NCBI GenBank assembly: GCA_041399085.1
Contig: JAWKTM010000075.1
Coordinates: 1 to 31,990, forward strand
Origin: JAWKTM01 sp041399085
GTDB taxonomy: Bacteria; Planctomycetota; Planctomycetia; Pirellulales; Pirellulaceae
DNA: 31,990 bases
Direction: 5' to 3'
Notes under the pieces: generated by a model
Seen by the model: the letters and a program-made list of their open reading frames with translations, nothing else
Told to the model about the DNA's origin: nothing
Database searches by the model: none
Part shown: in pieces, positions 24,553-31,990 of the stretch
Layout: every line of letters begins with the position of its first letter
Numbering within the stretch: the stretch's first letter is position 1
Program-made: the position numbers and the translations under genes

Positions 24553-24826
24553 TGTGGTCAAGGCGCGTCCGCCCCTTGAGTTGCGGCCTTTGGATGAGGC
24601 GAAGTCTTCCAGCGCGGCCAATGTGATCCGACGTCCCGCCGGCTCGGCCGTGGTGCGAGGCGCGGGGTCGCAGGTCCCGGAGAGCCACCGCGTGCGAATC
24701 AACGCGCCGGGCGCGCTCGCCGAGCCACGCGTGGAGTTGGTGCGAGACGGCGACCAAATAGTGGCCATTGATGTCACTTGTGGTTGTGGCCAGACACATC
24801 GTTTAGTGTGTGAGTACTTGTCATAA
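24530..24826 (+). CDS. Small Cys-rich protein of unknown function, coupled to fliA
   Basis: 98 residues. The N-terminal ~55 are Pro/Ser/Arg-rich and probably disordered. The C-terminus folds around RVELVRDGDQIVAIDVTCGC and GQTHRLVCEYLS, with the Cys-Gly-Cys...His...Cys set that could bind one metal ion. ATG 24530 lies inside the fliA 3' end, preceded by GGGAG, implying translational coupling to the sigma factor. No known family recognised. Placement suggests a flagellar regulator or assembly factor, by inference only. Confidence 0.65.
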   Translation: MCVPESSSVVKARPPLELRPLDEAKSSSAANVIRRPAGSAVVRGAGSQVPESHRVRINAPGALAEPRVELVRDGDQIVAIDVTCGCGQTHRLVCEYLS

Positions 24827-24929
24827 TAGGTCGCGTTCGCGACGTGAAACATAGATCATCGCCCTCCCTCGCTCGAAAGGACAAAGGATTGTCCGCCGCG
24901 GCGTGAAGGGCCTGGAGAAAGGATGCTCC

Positions 24930-26099
24930 ATGAACCAGCGCTATTACAATGCGTGCGGTTGGATCGTCTCATTGACCGGACTTTGTGTATTCGGTTGTGC
25001 CACGCCGGACATGGCGTCGCTGAGCAATCAGCCGCTGTCGAGCATGACGCAATCCCCGCCAAGTGCCAACGCCGAGAGCGGTTCGTCGCTGCCAGCGGCG
25101 CCACAGCCCACTCCGCCCGGCGCCGTTGCCGGGAACTATCAAGGAGGACCGCCCGCAGCAAGTCATGGAATGAGTGCGCCCGCAATGTTGCCCGGAGTGG
25201 CGGGACCAATACAGCGTCTGGCGCCGGTCGGGCCGCGGAACTACGGGCCCCAAAATTATGGGCCAATGGGGCAACCCAGCGTTCCCATGAATCCGCCGGC
25301 ATCATTAGTGCCTCAAGCGATGCCGGTATCCTTTATTCAGCCGGCTCCCGGACCGCCGCCGTTGCCGCCAGAAGCCACGCCGCCGCGAATGGACTATTTG
25401 CAGCAAGGCGCTACGTTCGGGCCTCGCAGCTTGCCGCCGGTTCAGCCAACAGCCACGGAGCGGATGTTGGAAATGCAGTCGCAAATGGAACAACTGTTGT
25501 CGGACAGTCGCGAGCTGAAGGATCGGATGACGCGAGTCGAGCAGGAACTGGCTCACACCCAGTCTGATCTGTCGATGTCTCGCGATCAGGTGGCAGCGCT
25601 GCGCACCGAGCTTCAGACGGCCCAGCAGATGATGCGTCAGAACTTCGATCAACTGGACCGCTTGGGGCAACAATTAGAATCCAACGAGCGAGCCCATCTC
25701 CAGCAATTGGATGAGATTATTGATGTGGTGCGGTCGGCGGTGCGAAGCCAAATTATGCAGGCGGCCACGACACCGCCAGCGGAGACTCCTAACGACAGTC
25801 TCGTGTCGATAGTGTGTGACGTTCATCCACCTGCGTGCCCGGTACGGTGCGAATTCGGCGGAGTTTCAAGTGTCTTTCGTCAACTCCATCACACGACTCG
25901 CCCTCCCATTGTTGGCGGTCGCAATCGCGACCATTCTAAGTGGGTGCAAGACGCCGCCGGTGAATCCACCGCCCATGCTGCCGGCTTATACGGCGTATCA
26001 TTCGCCGTTGCGCGAGACGTTGCCGCTTCGGCGTGTGGTGGTGTTGCCGATGGAAAACTATACCGAGTATCCCGAAGCGTCGGATCGCGTCTTGGCTAG
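24930..26099 (+). CDS. Coiled-coil lipoprotein, probably with a damaged 3' end
   Basis: 389 residues as read from ATG 24930, with AAAGGA upstream. The signal peptide ends in VFGC (Cys23), a lipobox-like site. Residues 30-170 are Pro/Gln/Met/Gly-rich and disordered. Residues 175-278 form a long coiled coil (RMLEMQSQMEQLLSDSRELK, ELQTAQQMMRQNFDQLDRLG). From about residue 290 on, the frame runs for 230 bases over the start of the next lipoprotein gene and loses normal coding character; a one-base shift there would end the protein at TAA or TAG near 25790-25812. I therefore think the true protein stops near residue 290 and the tail is an artefact or frameshift. Unknown function; likely envelope-attached spacer. 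Confidence 0.65.
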   Translation: MNQRYYNACGWIVSLTGLCVFGCATPDMASLSNQPLSSMTQSPPSANAESGSSLPAAPQPTPPGAVAGNYQGGPPAASHGMSAPAMLPGVAGPIQRLAPVGPRNYGPQNYGPMGQPSVPMNPPASLVPQAMPVSFIQPAPGPPPLPPEATPPRMDYLQQGATFGPRSLPPVQPTATERMLEMQSQMEQLLSDSRELKDRMTRVEQELAHTQSDLSMSRDQVAALRTELQTAQQMMRQNFDQLDRLGQQLESNERAHLQQLDEIIDVVRSAVRSQIMQAATTPPAETPNDSLVSIVCDVHPPACPVRCEFGGVSSVFRQLHHTTRPPIVGGRNRDHSKWVQDAAGESTAHAAGLYGVSFAVARDVAASACGGVADGKLYRVSRSVGSRLG

Positions 26100-26685
26100 C
26101 CTGGTCAGTGATCTGCGTGCCGCCGCTATGTTTGACTTGGTCTATCTACCACCGAACGAAGCTCGGCAGTGTCACGAGCAATTCGCGCTGCATGGATGTT
26201 ATCCGGACGAGCTGCTCGTGGAACTGGCGGCGCGGAATCGAGCGGACGGAGTGATGTTTTCGAGCTTGAATACCTACCATCCTTATTGGCCGCCGCGAGT
26301 GGGTTTGAAACTTCACATTGTGAGCGCACTGGAAGACGTCACGCTGGTATCGGTGGATGGATTATGGGATGCACAGGAGGCTTGTATTGCGTCCCAGGCG
26401 GAGGCGTTTTATGGCATTTCGTCGGCCGACTGTCACATACCGCGGCCCGAATTGGCCGTGTATTCGCCGGCACAGTTCGAGCGGTTTGTGGCTCGGCAAG
26501 TTGTGCAGGCGGTTGCCGGACCGCCACCCGTGTCCGAGCAAACAGCGATTGTCGCGGACGGCAGCGCGTTGCCGGGCGTCGACGGCGCAAGCGACGCCGA
26601 GATTGTTGCGCGTCGGTATCGCAGCCCGTATCGCCACCCGCGCACGGCGCGGTCGATGGAAGCTGGCTCGACGTTGTTCCGTTAG
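25870..26685 (+). CDS. Lipoprotein with FlgO/TolB-N/CsgG-like domain
   Basis: 271 residues from GTG 25870, with GGAG upstream; an earlier GTG at 25816 is less likely, because the signal peptide begins at 25870. The signal peptide ends ILSGCK (Cys26), a clean lipobox. The mature protein has the pattern RRVVVLPMENYTEYPEASDR, then LVSDLRAAAMFDLVYLPPNE, DELLVELAARNRADGVMFSS and LKLHIVSALEDVTLVSVDGL: a beta-alpha domain as in FlgO, TolB N-terminal and CsgG/LpoB-type lipoproteins. Residues 220-271 are disordered. Gene position after fliA and the coiled-coil lipoprotein suggests an outer-membrane flagellar accessory, by inference. Confidence 0.8.
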   Translation: MSFVNSITRLALPLLAVAIATILSGCKTPPVNPPPMLPAYTAYHSPLRETLPLRRVVVLPMENYTEYPEASDRVLASLVSDLRAAAMFDLVYLPPNEARQCHEQFALHGCYPDELLVELAARNRADGVMFSSLNTYHPYWPPRVGLKLHIVSALEDVTLVSVDGLWDAQEACIASQAEAFYGISSADCHIPRPELAVYSPAQFERFVARQVVQAVAGPPPVSEQTAIVADGSALPGVDGASDAEIVARRYRSPYRHPRTARSMEAGSTLFR

Positions 26686-26810
26686 ATTCACCGCATGATT
26701 AAACGCCCAGCGACGGCCACTCGGCCGCTTACCGATTCGGTTCCCGCAAAGCGTCTTTGTTGCTCGAAGCCGCTTTGCCAGCTCTTTCGGTCACTCTAAG
26801 ATGACTTGCC

Positions 26811-28688
26811 ATGAGTGAAGTCATCTATGAATACGATGTGATTGTGGTGGGCGCCGGGCACGCGGGTACCGAAGCGGCGATGGCGGCGGCGCGGTTGGGC
26901 GCGCGGACCGCGCTGCTGACGACCAACCTCGACACCGTCGCCCAAATGAGCTGCAACCCGGCGATTGGCGGCGTCGCCAAGGGGCAAATCGTCCGCGAGA
27001 TCGACGCTTTAGGTGGCGTCATGGGCCAGGCGATCGATGCGACGGGAATTCAGTTCCGCTTGCTGAATCAACGCAAAGGCCCGGCGATGCACAGCCCGCG
27101 GGCTCAGGCGGATAAGAAAGCCTATCAGCAGTATGTGAAGTGGTTGGTCGAGCAACAGCCGAACCTGGCGCTGCGGCAAGAGATCGTCGAGGATCTGGTT
27201 ACGGAACACTCGCCGTCTAACGACCAGCCCGAGGACGGCCTCGCCTTGCATCGCATTGTGGGCGTGCGGGTGCTTGGCGGCGCTCTGTATCGAGCCGCGG
27301 CGGTGGTGCTGACCACTGGCACATTCTTGCAAGCGATCATGCATACCGGCGAAGCGAAAACGCCGGGCGGACGAGCCGGCGAGGGGACGACGGCCGGAAT
27401 CAGCGGCGCCTTGGCTCGTCTGGGCTTTCGACTGGAACGGTTCAAGACCGGCACGCCTGCTCGCTTGAATGGCCGGACGATCGACTATTCGCGGACCGAG
27501 CGCCAACCGGGCGATGACGTGCCGCGACCGTTTTCATTTCTGACCGAGCGAATCGAAGGCGAGCAACTGCCGTGCTGGATCACGTGGACCAACGATGCGG
27601 TTCACGAGCTGATTCGAGCCAACTTGCATCGAGCGCCGATGTACAGCGGGCAGATTCAATCGACCGGGCCGCGGTACTGTCCGTCGATCGAAGACAAGGT
27701 CGTGCGATTTGCCGACAAGTCGCAGCATCAGTTGTTCTTGGAGCCCGAGGGACGGCGGACGTTGGAAGTGTATGTGAACGGCATCTCGACCAGCTTGCCG
27801 CGCGACGTGCAGGACCAGATGTTTCGGATGATTCCGGGGCTCGAACGGGCTGAGATTTTGCGATACGGATACGCCGTCGAGTACGACTTTTGCCCGCCGG
27901 ATCAACTGCGTCCGACGCTGGAAACGAAACGCGTGCCGGGTCTATTTTTCGCCGGACAAATCAACGGCACGACCGGCTATGAGGAGGCCGGGGCCCAGGG
28001 CTTGATCGCCGGCGCGAATGCCGCGCTGAAGGTGGCGAATCGCGAGCCGCTGATCTTGGGCCGCGAGCAGGCTTACATCGGCGTGTTGATCGACGACCTC
28101 GTGACTTGCGGCGTCGATGAACCGTATCGGATGTTTACAAGCCGGGCTGAATTCCGCTTGATGCTGCGGCAAGACAACGCGGATCGCCGGCTCACGCCGC
28201 TGGGCCGCGCGGCGGGATTGGTCGACGAGGAGCGTTGGCAGCGATTGCGAGATAAGCAAGAGCAGATCGACGACACAAAGCAGCAGCTCGACGCGACTCG
28301 CGCGGGCGACGTGACGCTGACCAAGCTGCTGCGTCGACCGGAAGTGGAATGGACGGAACTGATTCAGCATTGCCCGTCGCTAACAATGGTGACGGACGAG
28401 GTCGCCGAACAAGTTGTGTACGACGTGAAGTATGCCGGCTATGTGGAACGCCAACAGGTGCAGATCGCGCGGCAGCAGCGGCTGGCCGACAAGCGAATTC
28501 CTGACAACTTCGACTACGAAGCGATCGGGCATTTGCGAACGGAAGCCAAGCAGAAGCTAACTCGCGTGCGTCCGATCAGCATCGCTCAAGCCAGTCGAAT
28601 CAGCGGCATCACGCCGGCCGATATGGCGCTGGTGCTGGCTCATCTTCAACGCGGTCGAACTTCGTCGGCGGCTGACGACGCGAGTTAG
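26811..28688 (+). CDS. mnmG: tRNA uridine 5-carboxymethylaminomethyl modification enzyme
   Basis: 625 residues, full length. The FAD-binding GAGHAGTEAAMAAARLG lies at residues 14-30. The catalytic-loop Cys48 sits in MSCNPAIGGVAKGQIVREID. Other family blocks are HSPRAQADKKAYQQYVKWL, FKTGTPARLNGRTIDYS, GPRYCPSIEDKVVRF, LFFAGQINGTTGYEEAGAQG, LIDDLVTCGVDEPYRMFTSR and AEFRLMLRQDNADRRL, then the C-terminal VERQQVQIARQQRLADKRIP. With MnmE it modifies U34 of several tRNAs in the cytoplasm; mnmE is not adjacent. It stands alone, with a hairpin terminator at 28799-28830. Confidence 0.97.
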   Translation: MSEVIYEYDVIVVGAGHAGTEAAMAAARLGARTALLTTNLDTVAQMSCNPAIGGVAKGQIVREIDALGGVMGQAIDATGIQFRLLNQRKGPAMHSPRAQADKKAYQQYVKWLVEQQPNLALRQEIVEDLVTEHSPSNDQPEDGLALHRIVGVRVLGGALYRAAAVVLTTGTFLQAIMHTGEAKTPGGRAGEGTTAGISGALARLGFRLERFKTGTPARLNGRTIDYSRTERQPGDDVPRPFSFLTERIEGEQLPCWITWTNDAVHELIRANLHRAPMYSGQIQSTGPRYCPSIEDKVVRFADKSQHQLFLEPEGRRTLEVYVNGISTSLPRDVQDQMFRMIPGLERAEILRYGYAVEYDFCPPDQLRPTLETKRVPGLFFAGQINGTTGYEEAGAQGLIAGANAALKVANREPLILGREQAYIGVLIDDLVTCGVDEPYRMFTSRAEFRLMLRQDNADRRLTPLGRAAGLVDEERWQRLRDKQEQIDDTKQQLDATRAGDVTLTKLLRRPEVEWTELIQHCPSLTMVTDEVAEQVVYDVKYAGYVERQQVQIARQQRLADKRIPDNFDYEAIGHLRTEAKQKLTRVRPISIAQASRISGITPADMALVLAHLQRGRTSSAADDAS

Positions 28689-28725
28689 TTCCCGCCGGCG
28701 AACAACTTATCATGCAAGCGGCACG

Positions 28726-28745
28726 GCGCAAGCCGTCCGGTTAAG
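28726..28745. repeat. Variant of the 6077-6130 dispersed repeat
   Basis: CGGCGCAAGCCGTCCGGTTA differs from GGCGCGAGCCCTCCGGTT by a few bases. It lies between mnmG and its terminator, in non-coding DNA, like the copies at 6077-6130. Confidence 0.5.
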
Positions 28746-28798
28746 CGGCCCATCACGAACCGTTCGGCGCCGCGAAAGCGGAGGCCTCCCGCCCGCTT

Positions 28799-28830
28799 CA
28801 AGCGAGATCGCCGTTCACCGATCTCGCTTG
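28799..28830. terminator. Perfect 12-bp hairpin between convergent genes
   Basis: CAAGCGAGATCG (28799-28810) and CGATCTCGCTTG (28819-28830) are exact reverse complements around the loop CCGTTCAC. No long T tract follows. It lies between mnmG (plus) and the convergent repeat-rich protein gene (minus), about where a shared bidirectional terminator would be. Confidence 0.75.
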
Positions 28831-28852
28831 GGCATGGAACGCATCGCCGTGA

Positions 28853-29983
28853 CTAGGCAGAGAATGCTTCGGCGGCTTCGTTTGCGGATGTCTCGTCGGA
28901 CGCCGATTCCGCCGCTTCGGCTTCTTCGGCTGACTCAGACGATTCCTCGGCCGTCTCGCCGGCTTCTTCGGCCGCCGTTTCTACTTCCGCCGCCTCTTCG
29001 TCATCGTCCGAGTCGTCGCTTTTGGCTTCCGCTTTCTCATCATCATCATCATCGTCCCGGTCTCGGTGATGGCGGCCGTGGCCACGACGGCCGTGGTCAT
29101 CGTGAGACTTGGGACCGCGGCCGGCGTGAGGACGCTTGTGGTCGCCATCGTTCTTGGCGTGAGGCGGACCGGCGTGATCGCGATCGCCCGGCTTTCCATC
29201 ACGTTTCGCATGCGGACGACCGTGGGGCTTTGCATGCGGGCCACGGTGATCGTCGTTGCGGCTCATTCGAGCCCACGGCGGCCCAAATTCCGGACGGCCA
29301 TGTCCCGGACGCCCAAATCCCGGATGACCAAATCCCGGATGACCAAATCCCCGATGACCGGGGCCAAAACCGCCGCGAGCCATCGGAGGTCCGAAACCAT
29401 GCGGCCGCTCGCCCGATCGTGGCGGACCCGCATGTCGCTCGGGGCCAGGCCCGCGATCGCCGCCCGCATGTTCACGGTGCCGAGCCAACTCGTCCTGCAA
29501 TCGCTCGAGCGTGTGCATGATGCGCTCAAGCTTTTCGTTGATCTCGTCGAACTGCCGCTGCACATGCTCGGGCGGTCCGCCGGGACGACCGGGTCCGAAT
29601 CCCTCTGGACCGCGACCTTCTGGACCGCGACCCGCCGGACCGCGACCTTCTGGGCCGCGTCGTTCCGGGCGATCGAATTCCGGACGAGGATCAGCGCCGG
29701 GGCCACCTTCGCCATCGCGGCGAGCCCAAGGCGGCGGGCCATCGAAACGGCCGCGCGGCCCCGCTTCCGGTCCGCGTTCATCGTCGCCGCGAGGCGGACG
29801 GCCGAATCGCGGGCCGCCCTCCGGTCGCCGGCCTTCCTCGCCAAATCCCGGACCGGGTCGATCGGGACGCGGCGGTCGTCCCGGCCCTTCCTCGCCCGGC
29901 TGAGCAAAACCTTGCGACACGCACAACACGCCAGCCAATATGATGGCCGAACACCAACCCGCCCCCGAGAAAAGCAACTTCAT
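28853..29983 (-). CDS. Secreted repeat-rich protein, Gly/Pro/Arg/His-rich with acidic tail
   Basis: 376 residues from ATG 29983 with GGAG upstream; a TTG at 29998 is an unlikely start. The signal peptide (KLLFSGAGWCSAIILAGVLC to FAQ) is followed by a PG/PR-rich region with near-repeats such as GPEGRGPAGRGPEGRGPEG. A short coiled coil comes next (HVQRQFDEINEKLERIMHTL, continuing to about 30 residues). Then lie Gly/His/Phe repeats (GFGHPGFGHPGFGRPGHG), a His/Asp/Lys-rich basic part with a run of six Asp residues, and a final ~70 residues that are almost only Glu/Ala/Ser. It is low complexity from end to end, so function is unknown. His and acidic clusters could bind metal ions. Confidence 0.78.
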   Translation of the reverse strand: MKLLFSGAGWCSAIILAGVLCVSQGFAQPGEEGPGRPPRPDRPGPGFGEEGRRPEGGPRFGRPPRGDDERGPEAGPRGRFDGPPPWARRDGEGGPGADPRPEFDRPERRGPEGRGPAGRGPEGRGPEGFGPGRPGGPPEHVQRQFDEINEKLERIMHTLERLQDELARHREHAGGDRGPGPERHAGPPRSGERPHGFGPPMARGGFGPGHRGFGHPGFGHPGFGRPGHGRPEFGPPWARMSRNDDHRGPHAKPHGRPHAKRDGKPGDRDHAGPPHAKNDGDHKRPHAGRGPKSHDDHGRRGHGRHHRDRDDDDDDEKAEAKSDDSDDDEEAAEVETAAEEAGETAEESSESAEEAEAAESASDETSANEAAEAFSA

Positions 29984-30153
29984 CGTGTGATTCTCCAAAC
30001 CGTGAACATGAATTGAACACGAACCGCCCGGCGGCTCGCACGCCTATCGTTCGTCTCTACATGCAATAAACGGAAACGCGCGTCGGTTGTTCCGCGTTTG
30101 CCGAAAATAATTTCGCCGAAGCTGTCGTCCCTCGAATTACAGGAGCCAACCTT

Positions 30154-31812
30154 ATGCAGCGGCCAGCCCACGAATTGATCCGCGAAGCGATCGGCGCCAA
30201 TCAAATCGGCCAACCCGTGGCCGCTCGCGTTTTTCGCGTGACCGAGGCCACGGCCCGCGAGTCGCTAGCGGCCAGCGAACTGCGGGAGATCAGCCGCTGG
30301 CTGCAAGACGAACCGGCGTCGCTGCATGCATCGGTCGCCGGCGAACAGCTCACCGTCCTGGCCCGCTTCCATCGAGGCGGATCGGCGCTGGTCAGCATCG
30401 CCTCGACCGATTCGCCCGCAAAGGCTCGGCACGAATGCATTGTGTGGGGGCAACTCGGCACGCTCCATTGGGTCGACGGCGCGGCGGGCGGCGGAGTGAG
30501 TTCGGATCGGAACGCCGCGCCGCTGGCGGACGACGACGAACTCACGAATCGTATTCGAACGGCTATCGTCGGCCCGAGCGAATCGTCGGCCGACGAACTC
30601 ACGCTGTCCGCCGCGCCGTTTCCCGCCCGCGAACAGCCCGAGCAGTTCGCGTTCGCGCCGTGCCAACCGCCCTATGGCGTGCTGCTCGTGGCCGGCGATC
30701 ACACGCATCAGCCGGGATATGCCGAAGCCTTCTTGGCCGATGGTCGAGCGAAGTTGGTGGCCGTGGCGGACGAAGCCGACGCTTCGGATCGGCGGCACGA
30801 GCTGAACGAGCGATTCGCGAAACGGCTGGGAATTCCCTACGTCCGGGACTTGAACCAAGCGATCAGCGACCCGGCCGTGCAAGTCGTTTGTGTTTGTGCC
30901 GAACCGATGCGACGCGGTCGGATCATCGCCGCGGCCGCTCGGCAAGGGAAGCATCTGTATTTGGACAAACCGCTGGCCGGCAGCCAATCCGACGCCCGGT
31001 TGATCGCCGACGCCGCGCGGACGCATCGCGTGGCGTCGCACATGTTCAGCCAAGTGAATTGGTCGCCCGCCGCCGACGCTCGCGAGGCCGTTCGCTCCGG
31101 GCGACTGGGCCAGTTGTCGGCGATTCACTGTGATCTGTGTTTCGCGAAAGGGATTCCAGGGACCGCCGATCTCGCGCAAGCTCGCCGCGAATCGGCCACG
31201 CCCGACTGTTTTGAATTGCCGGATGCGAAACGCGAGCTGACGAACGTGGGCGTGTACTGCGTCACATTCTTGCTGTGGTTGATGCAGCGGCCGGTCCGGC
31301 GAGTGTGGGCGACGACCGGCAACTATTTCTTCGCCGAGCATCAGCATCACGATATGGAAGACTTTGGCCAAATGTTGCTGGAGTTCGACGGCGGAGTCAC
31401 GGCCAGCGTCACGGCCGGACGCACCGGCTGGCAATCGCATCCGGGATTCGGGCTGAATCGAATTTATATGGTCGGCTCGCAGGGCCAAACTGTGTTCGAT
31501 TCCAGCCAATCGCGACTGGAATGTTGGGGCCATTCTTCCAATTGGACTCCGCCCGCGCGCGACCCCGAGGACCCCATGGGAATGTGGATGCCGCTGCCCG
31601 ACAGTCCCTACCGAGCCGCCGCGAAACAAGCCTGGCGAGCGGCCGCCTCGATGGCTTGGGCCGAGGATGTGAAGCATTTCCTCGACCGATTACAAGCAGG
31701 CCAGCCGAGCGAAGTGCCAGCCGAGTTAGCCGCCGCCGCCACACACATCCTATTCGCCGCCTACCGCTCGGCCGCCACCGGACAACCAGTGCGTTTGGTT
31801 GGGGATGAATAG
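30154..31812 (+). CDS. Gfo/Idh/MocA-type oxidoreductase with an extra N-terminal domain
   Basis: 552 residues from ATG 30154 with AGGAG upstream. Residues ~174-290 form the NAD(P)-binding fold: GVLLVAGDHTHQPGY replaces the usual G-G-x-G loop, followed by AVQVVCVCAEPMRRGRIIAA and GKHLYLDKPLAGS with Lys272 of the E/DKP motif. The C-terminal part has ELTNVGVYCVTFLLWLMQRP, HQHHDMEDFGQMLLEFDGGV and other typical pieces; the catalytic His of the D-x-G-x-H motif is not evident. Residues 1-170 add a domain (GANQIGQPVAARVFRVTEAT, RFHRGGSALVSIASTDSPAK) that itself reads like the C-terminal half of this family. Substrate unknown; such proteins are numerous in planctomycetes. Divergent from the repeat-rich gene. 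Confidence 0.87.
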   Translation: MQRPAHELIREAIGANQIGQPVAARVFRVTEATARESLAASELREISRWLQDEPASLHASVAGEQLTVLARFHRGGSALVSIASTDSPAKARHECIVWGQLGTLHWVDGAAGGGVSSDRNAAPLADDDELTNRIRTAIVGPSESSADELTLSAAPFPAREQPEQFAFAPCQPPYGVLLVAGDHTHQPGYAEAFLADGRAKLVAVADEADASDRRHELNERFAKRLGIPYVRDLNQAISDPAVQVVCVCAEPMRRGRIIAAAARQGKHLYLDKPLAGSQSDARLIADAARTHRVASHMFSQVNWSPAADAREAVRSGRLGQLSAIHCDLCFAKGIPGTADLAQARRESATPDCFELPDAKRELTNVGVYCVTFLLWLMQRPVRRVWATTGNYFFAEHQHHDMEDFGQMLLEFDGGVTASVTAGRTGWQSHPGFGLNRIYMVGSQGQTVFDSSQSRLECWGHSSNWTPPARDPEDPMGMWMPLPDSPYRAAAKQAWRAAASMAWAEDVKHFLDRLQAGQPSEVPAELAAAATHILFAAYRSAATGQPVRLVGDE

Positions 31813-31990
31813 TGTGAGATGCCATCACAGGTCGGCAATCGACTCGGCATCCCAAGCGTCGGGCCTGAACGCGAGTTATATGAGAATGGTAGCTCTTGGC
31901 GAATCGCCTCATCAACAAAGATTCGGCACAACATGTTTATCGGCAAGCCGAAGGCGACAACCACCAGACTCCCGCTCTCACACGGTAATT
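31813..31990. other. Right-edge intergenic sequence
   Basis: No gene, hairpin or promoter can be supported. Minus-strand frames here merely extend through the antisense of the oxidoreductase end. Confidence 0.4.

Noticed and set aside
29038..29056. ATC/GAT trinucleotide run
   Set aside because: It encodes the Asp run of the repeat-rich protein and needs no separate explanation.
29066..30016. 316-codon plus-strand frame
   Set aside because: It is antisense to the repeat-rich secreted protein, which has a signal peptide, coiled coil and ribosome site on the minus strand.
30265..31677. 470-codon minus-strand frame
   Set aside because: It is antisense to the oxidoreductase, whose domains are recognisable.

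Overview
The window looks like a chromosomal segment of a planctomycete, probably Pirellulales-like. This is inferred from the moderately high G+C, several short palindromic dispersed-type repeats, a Gfo/Idh/MocA oxidoreductase with an unusual N-terminal extension, and a Gram-negative flagellar locus with L- and P-ring genes. No rRNA, tRNA, CRISPR array, transposase or phage module was found. || Left part (1-7000). On the minus strand a sensor histidine kinase runs off the left edge. Its membrane domain resembles the ethylene-binding domain of plant ETR1, with the key Asp, Tyr, Ile, Cys and His positions kept. Next come five small minus-strand genes for membrane-anchored, stress-type proteins (holin-like, three YqjD/DUF883-like proteins, and a CsbD-domain protein). 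A plus-strand DUF1328 micro-protein (56 aa) and a plus-strand secreted protein of unknown function follow. From 6050 to 7030 the DNA is mostly repetitive, with a 27-bp tandem duplication and a 21-bp minisatellite. || Middle part (7028-24830) is a flagellar locus in two divergent blocks. The minus-strand block reads flgF-flgG-flgA-flgH-flgI-flgJ(rod-binding)-flgN-flgK-flgL: rod, P- and L-rings, export chaperone and hook-filament junction. The plus-strand block reads fliL-fliM-fliN-fliO-fliP, then a shattered flhA, a small membrane protein, the flagellar sigma factor fliA and a small Cys-rich protein. The two blocks diverge from a 722-bp control region with a strong hairpin. fliQ, fliR, flhB, flhF and flhG are absent from their usual places. 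flhA is recognisable over its whole length but is broken by about nine frameshifts, so this copy cannot make the export gate. Either the export apparatus is decaying, or an intact set lies elsewhere, or the assembly is locally wrong. FliO is unusually large, and FliM lacks the CheY-binding N-terminus. || Right part (24900-31990). Two consecutive lipoprotein genes follow the sigma factor and may be accessory outer-membrane flagellar parts. Then come mnmG (tRNA wobble-uridine modification), a perfect bidirectional terminator hairpin, a convergent gene for a highly repetitive secreted His/Gly/Pro-rich protein with an acidic tail, and a divergent Gfo/Idh/MocA-type oxidoreductase. The last 178 bases hold no gene that can be supported.
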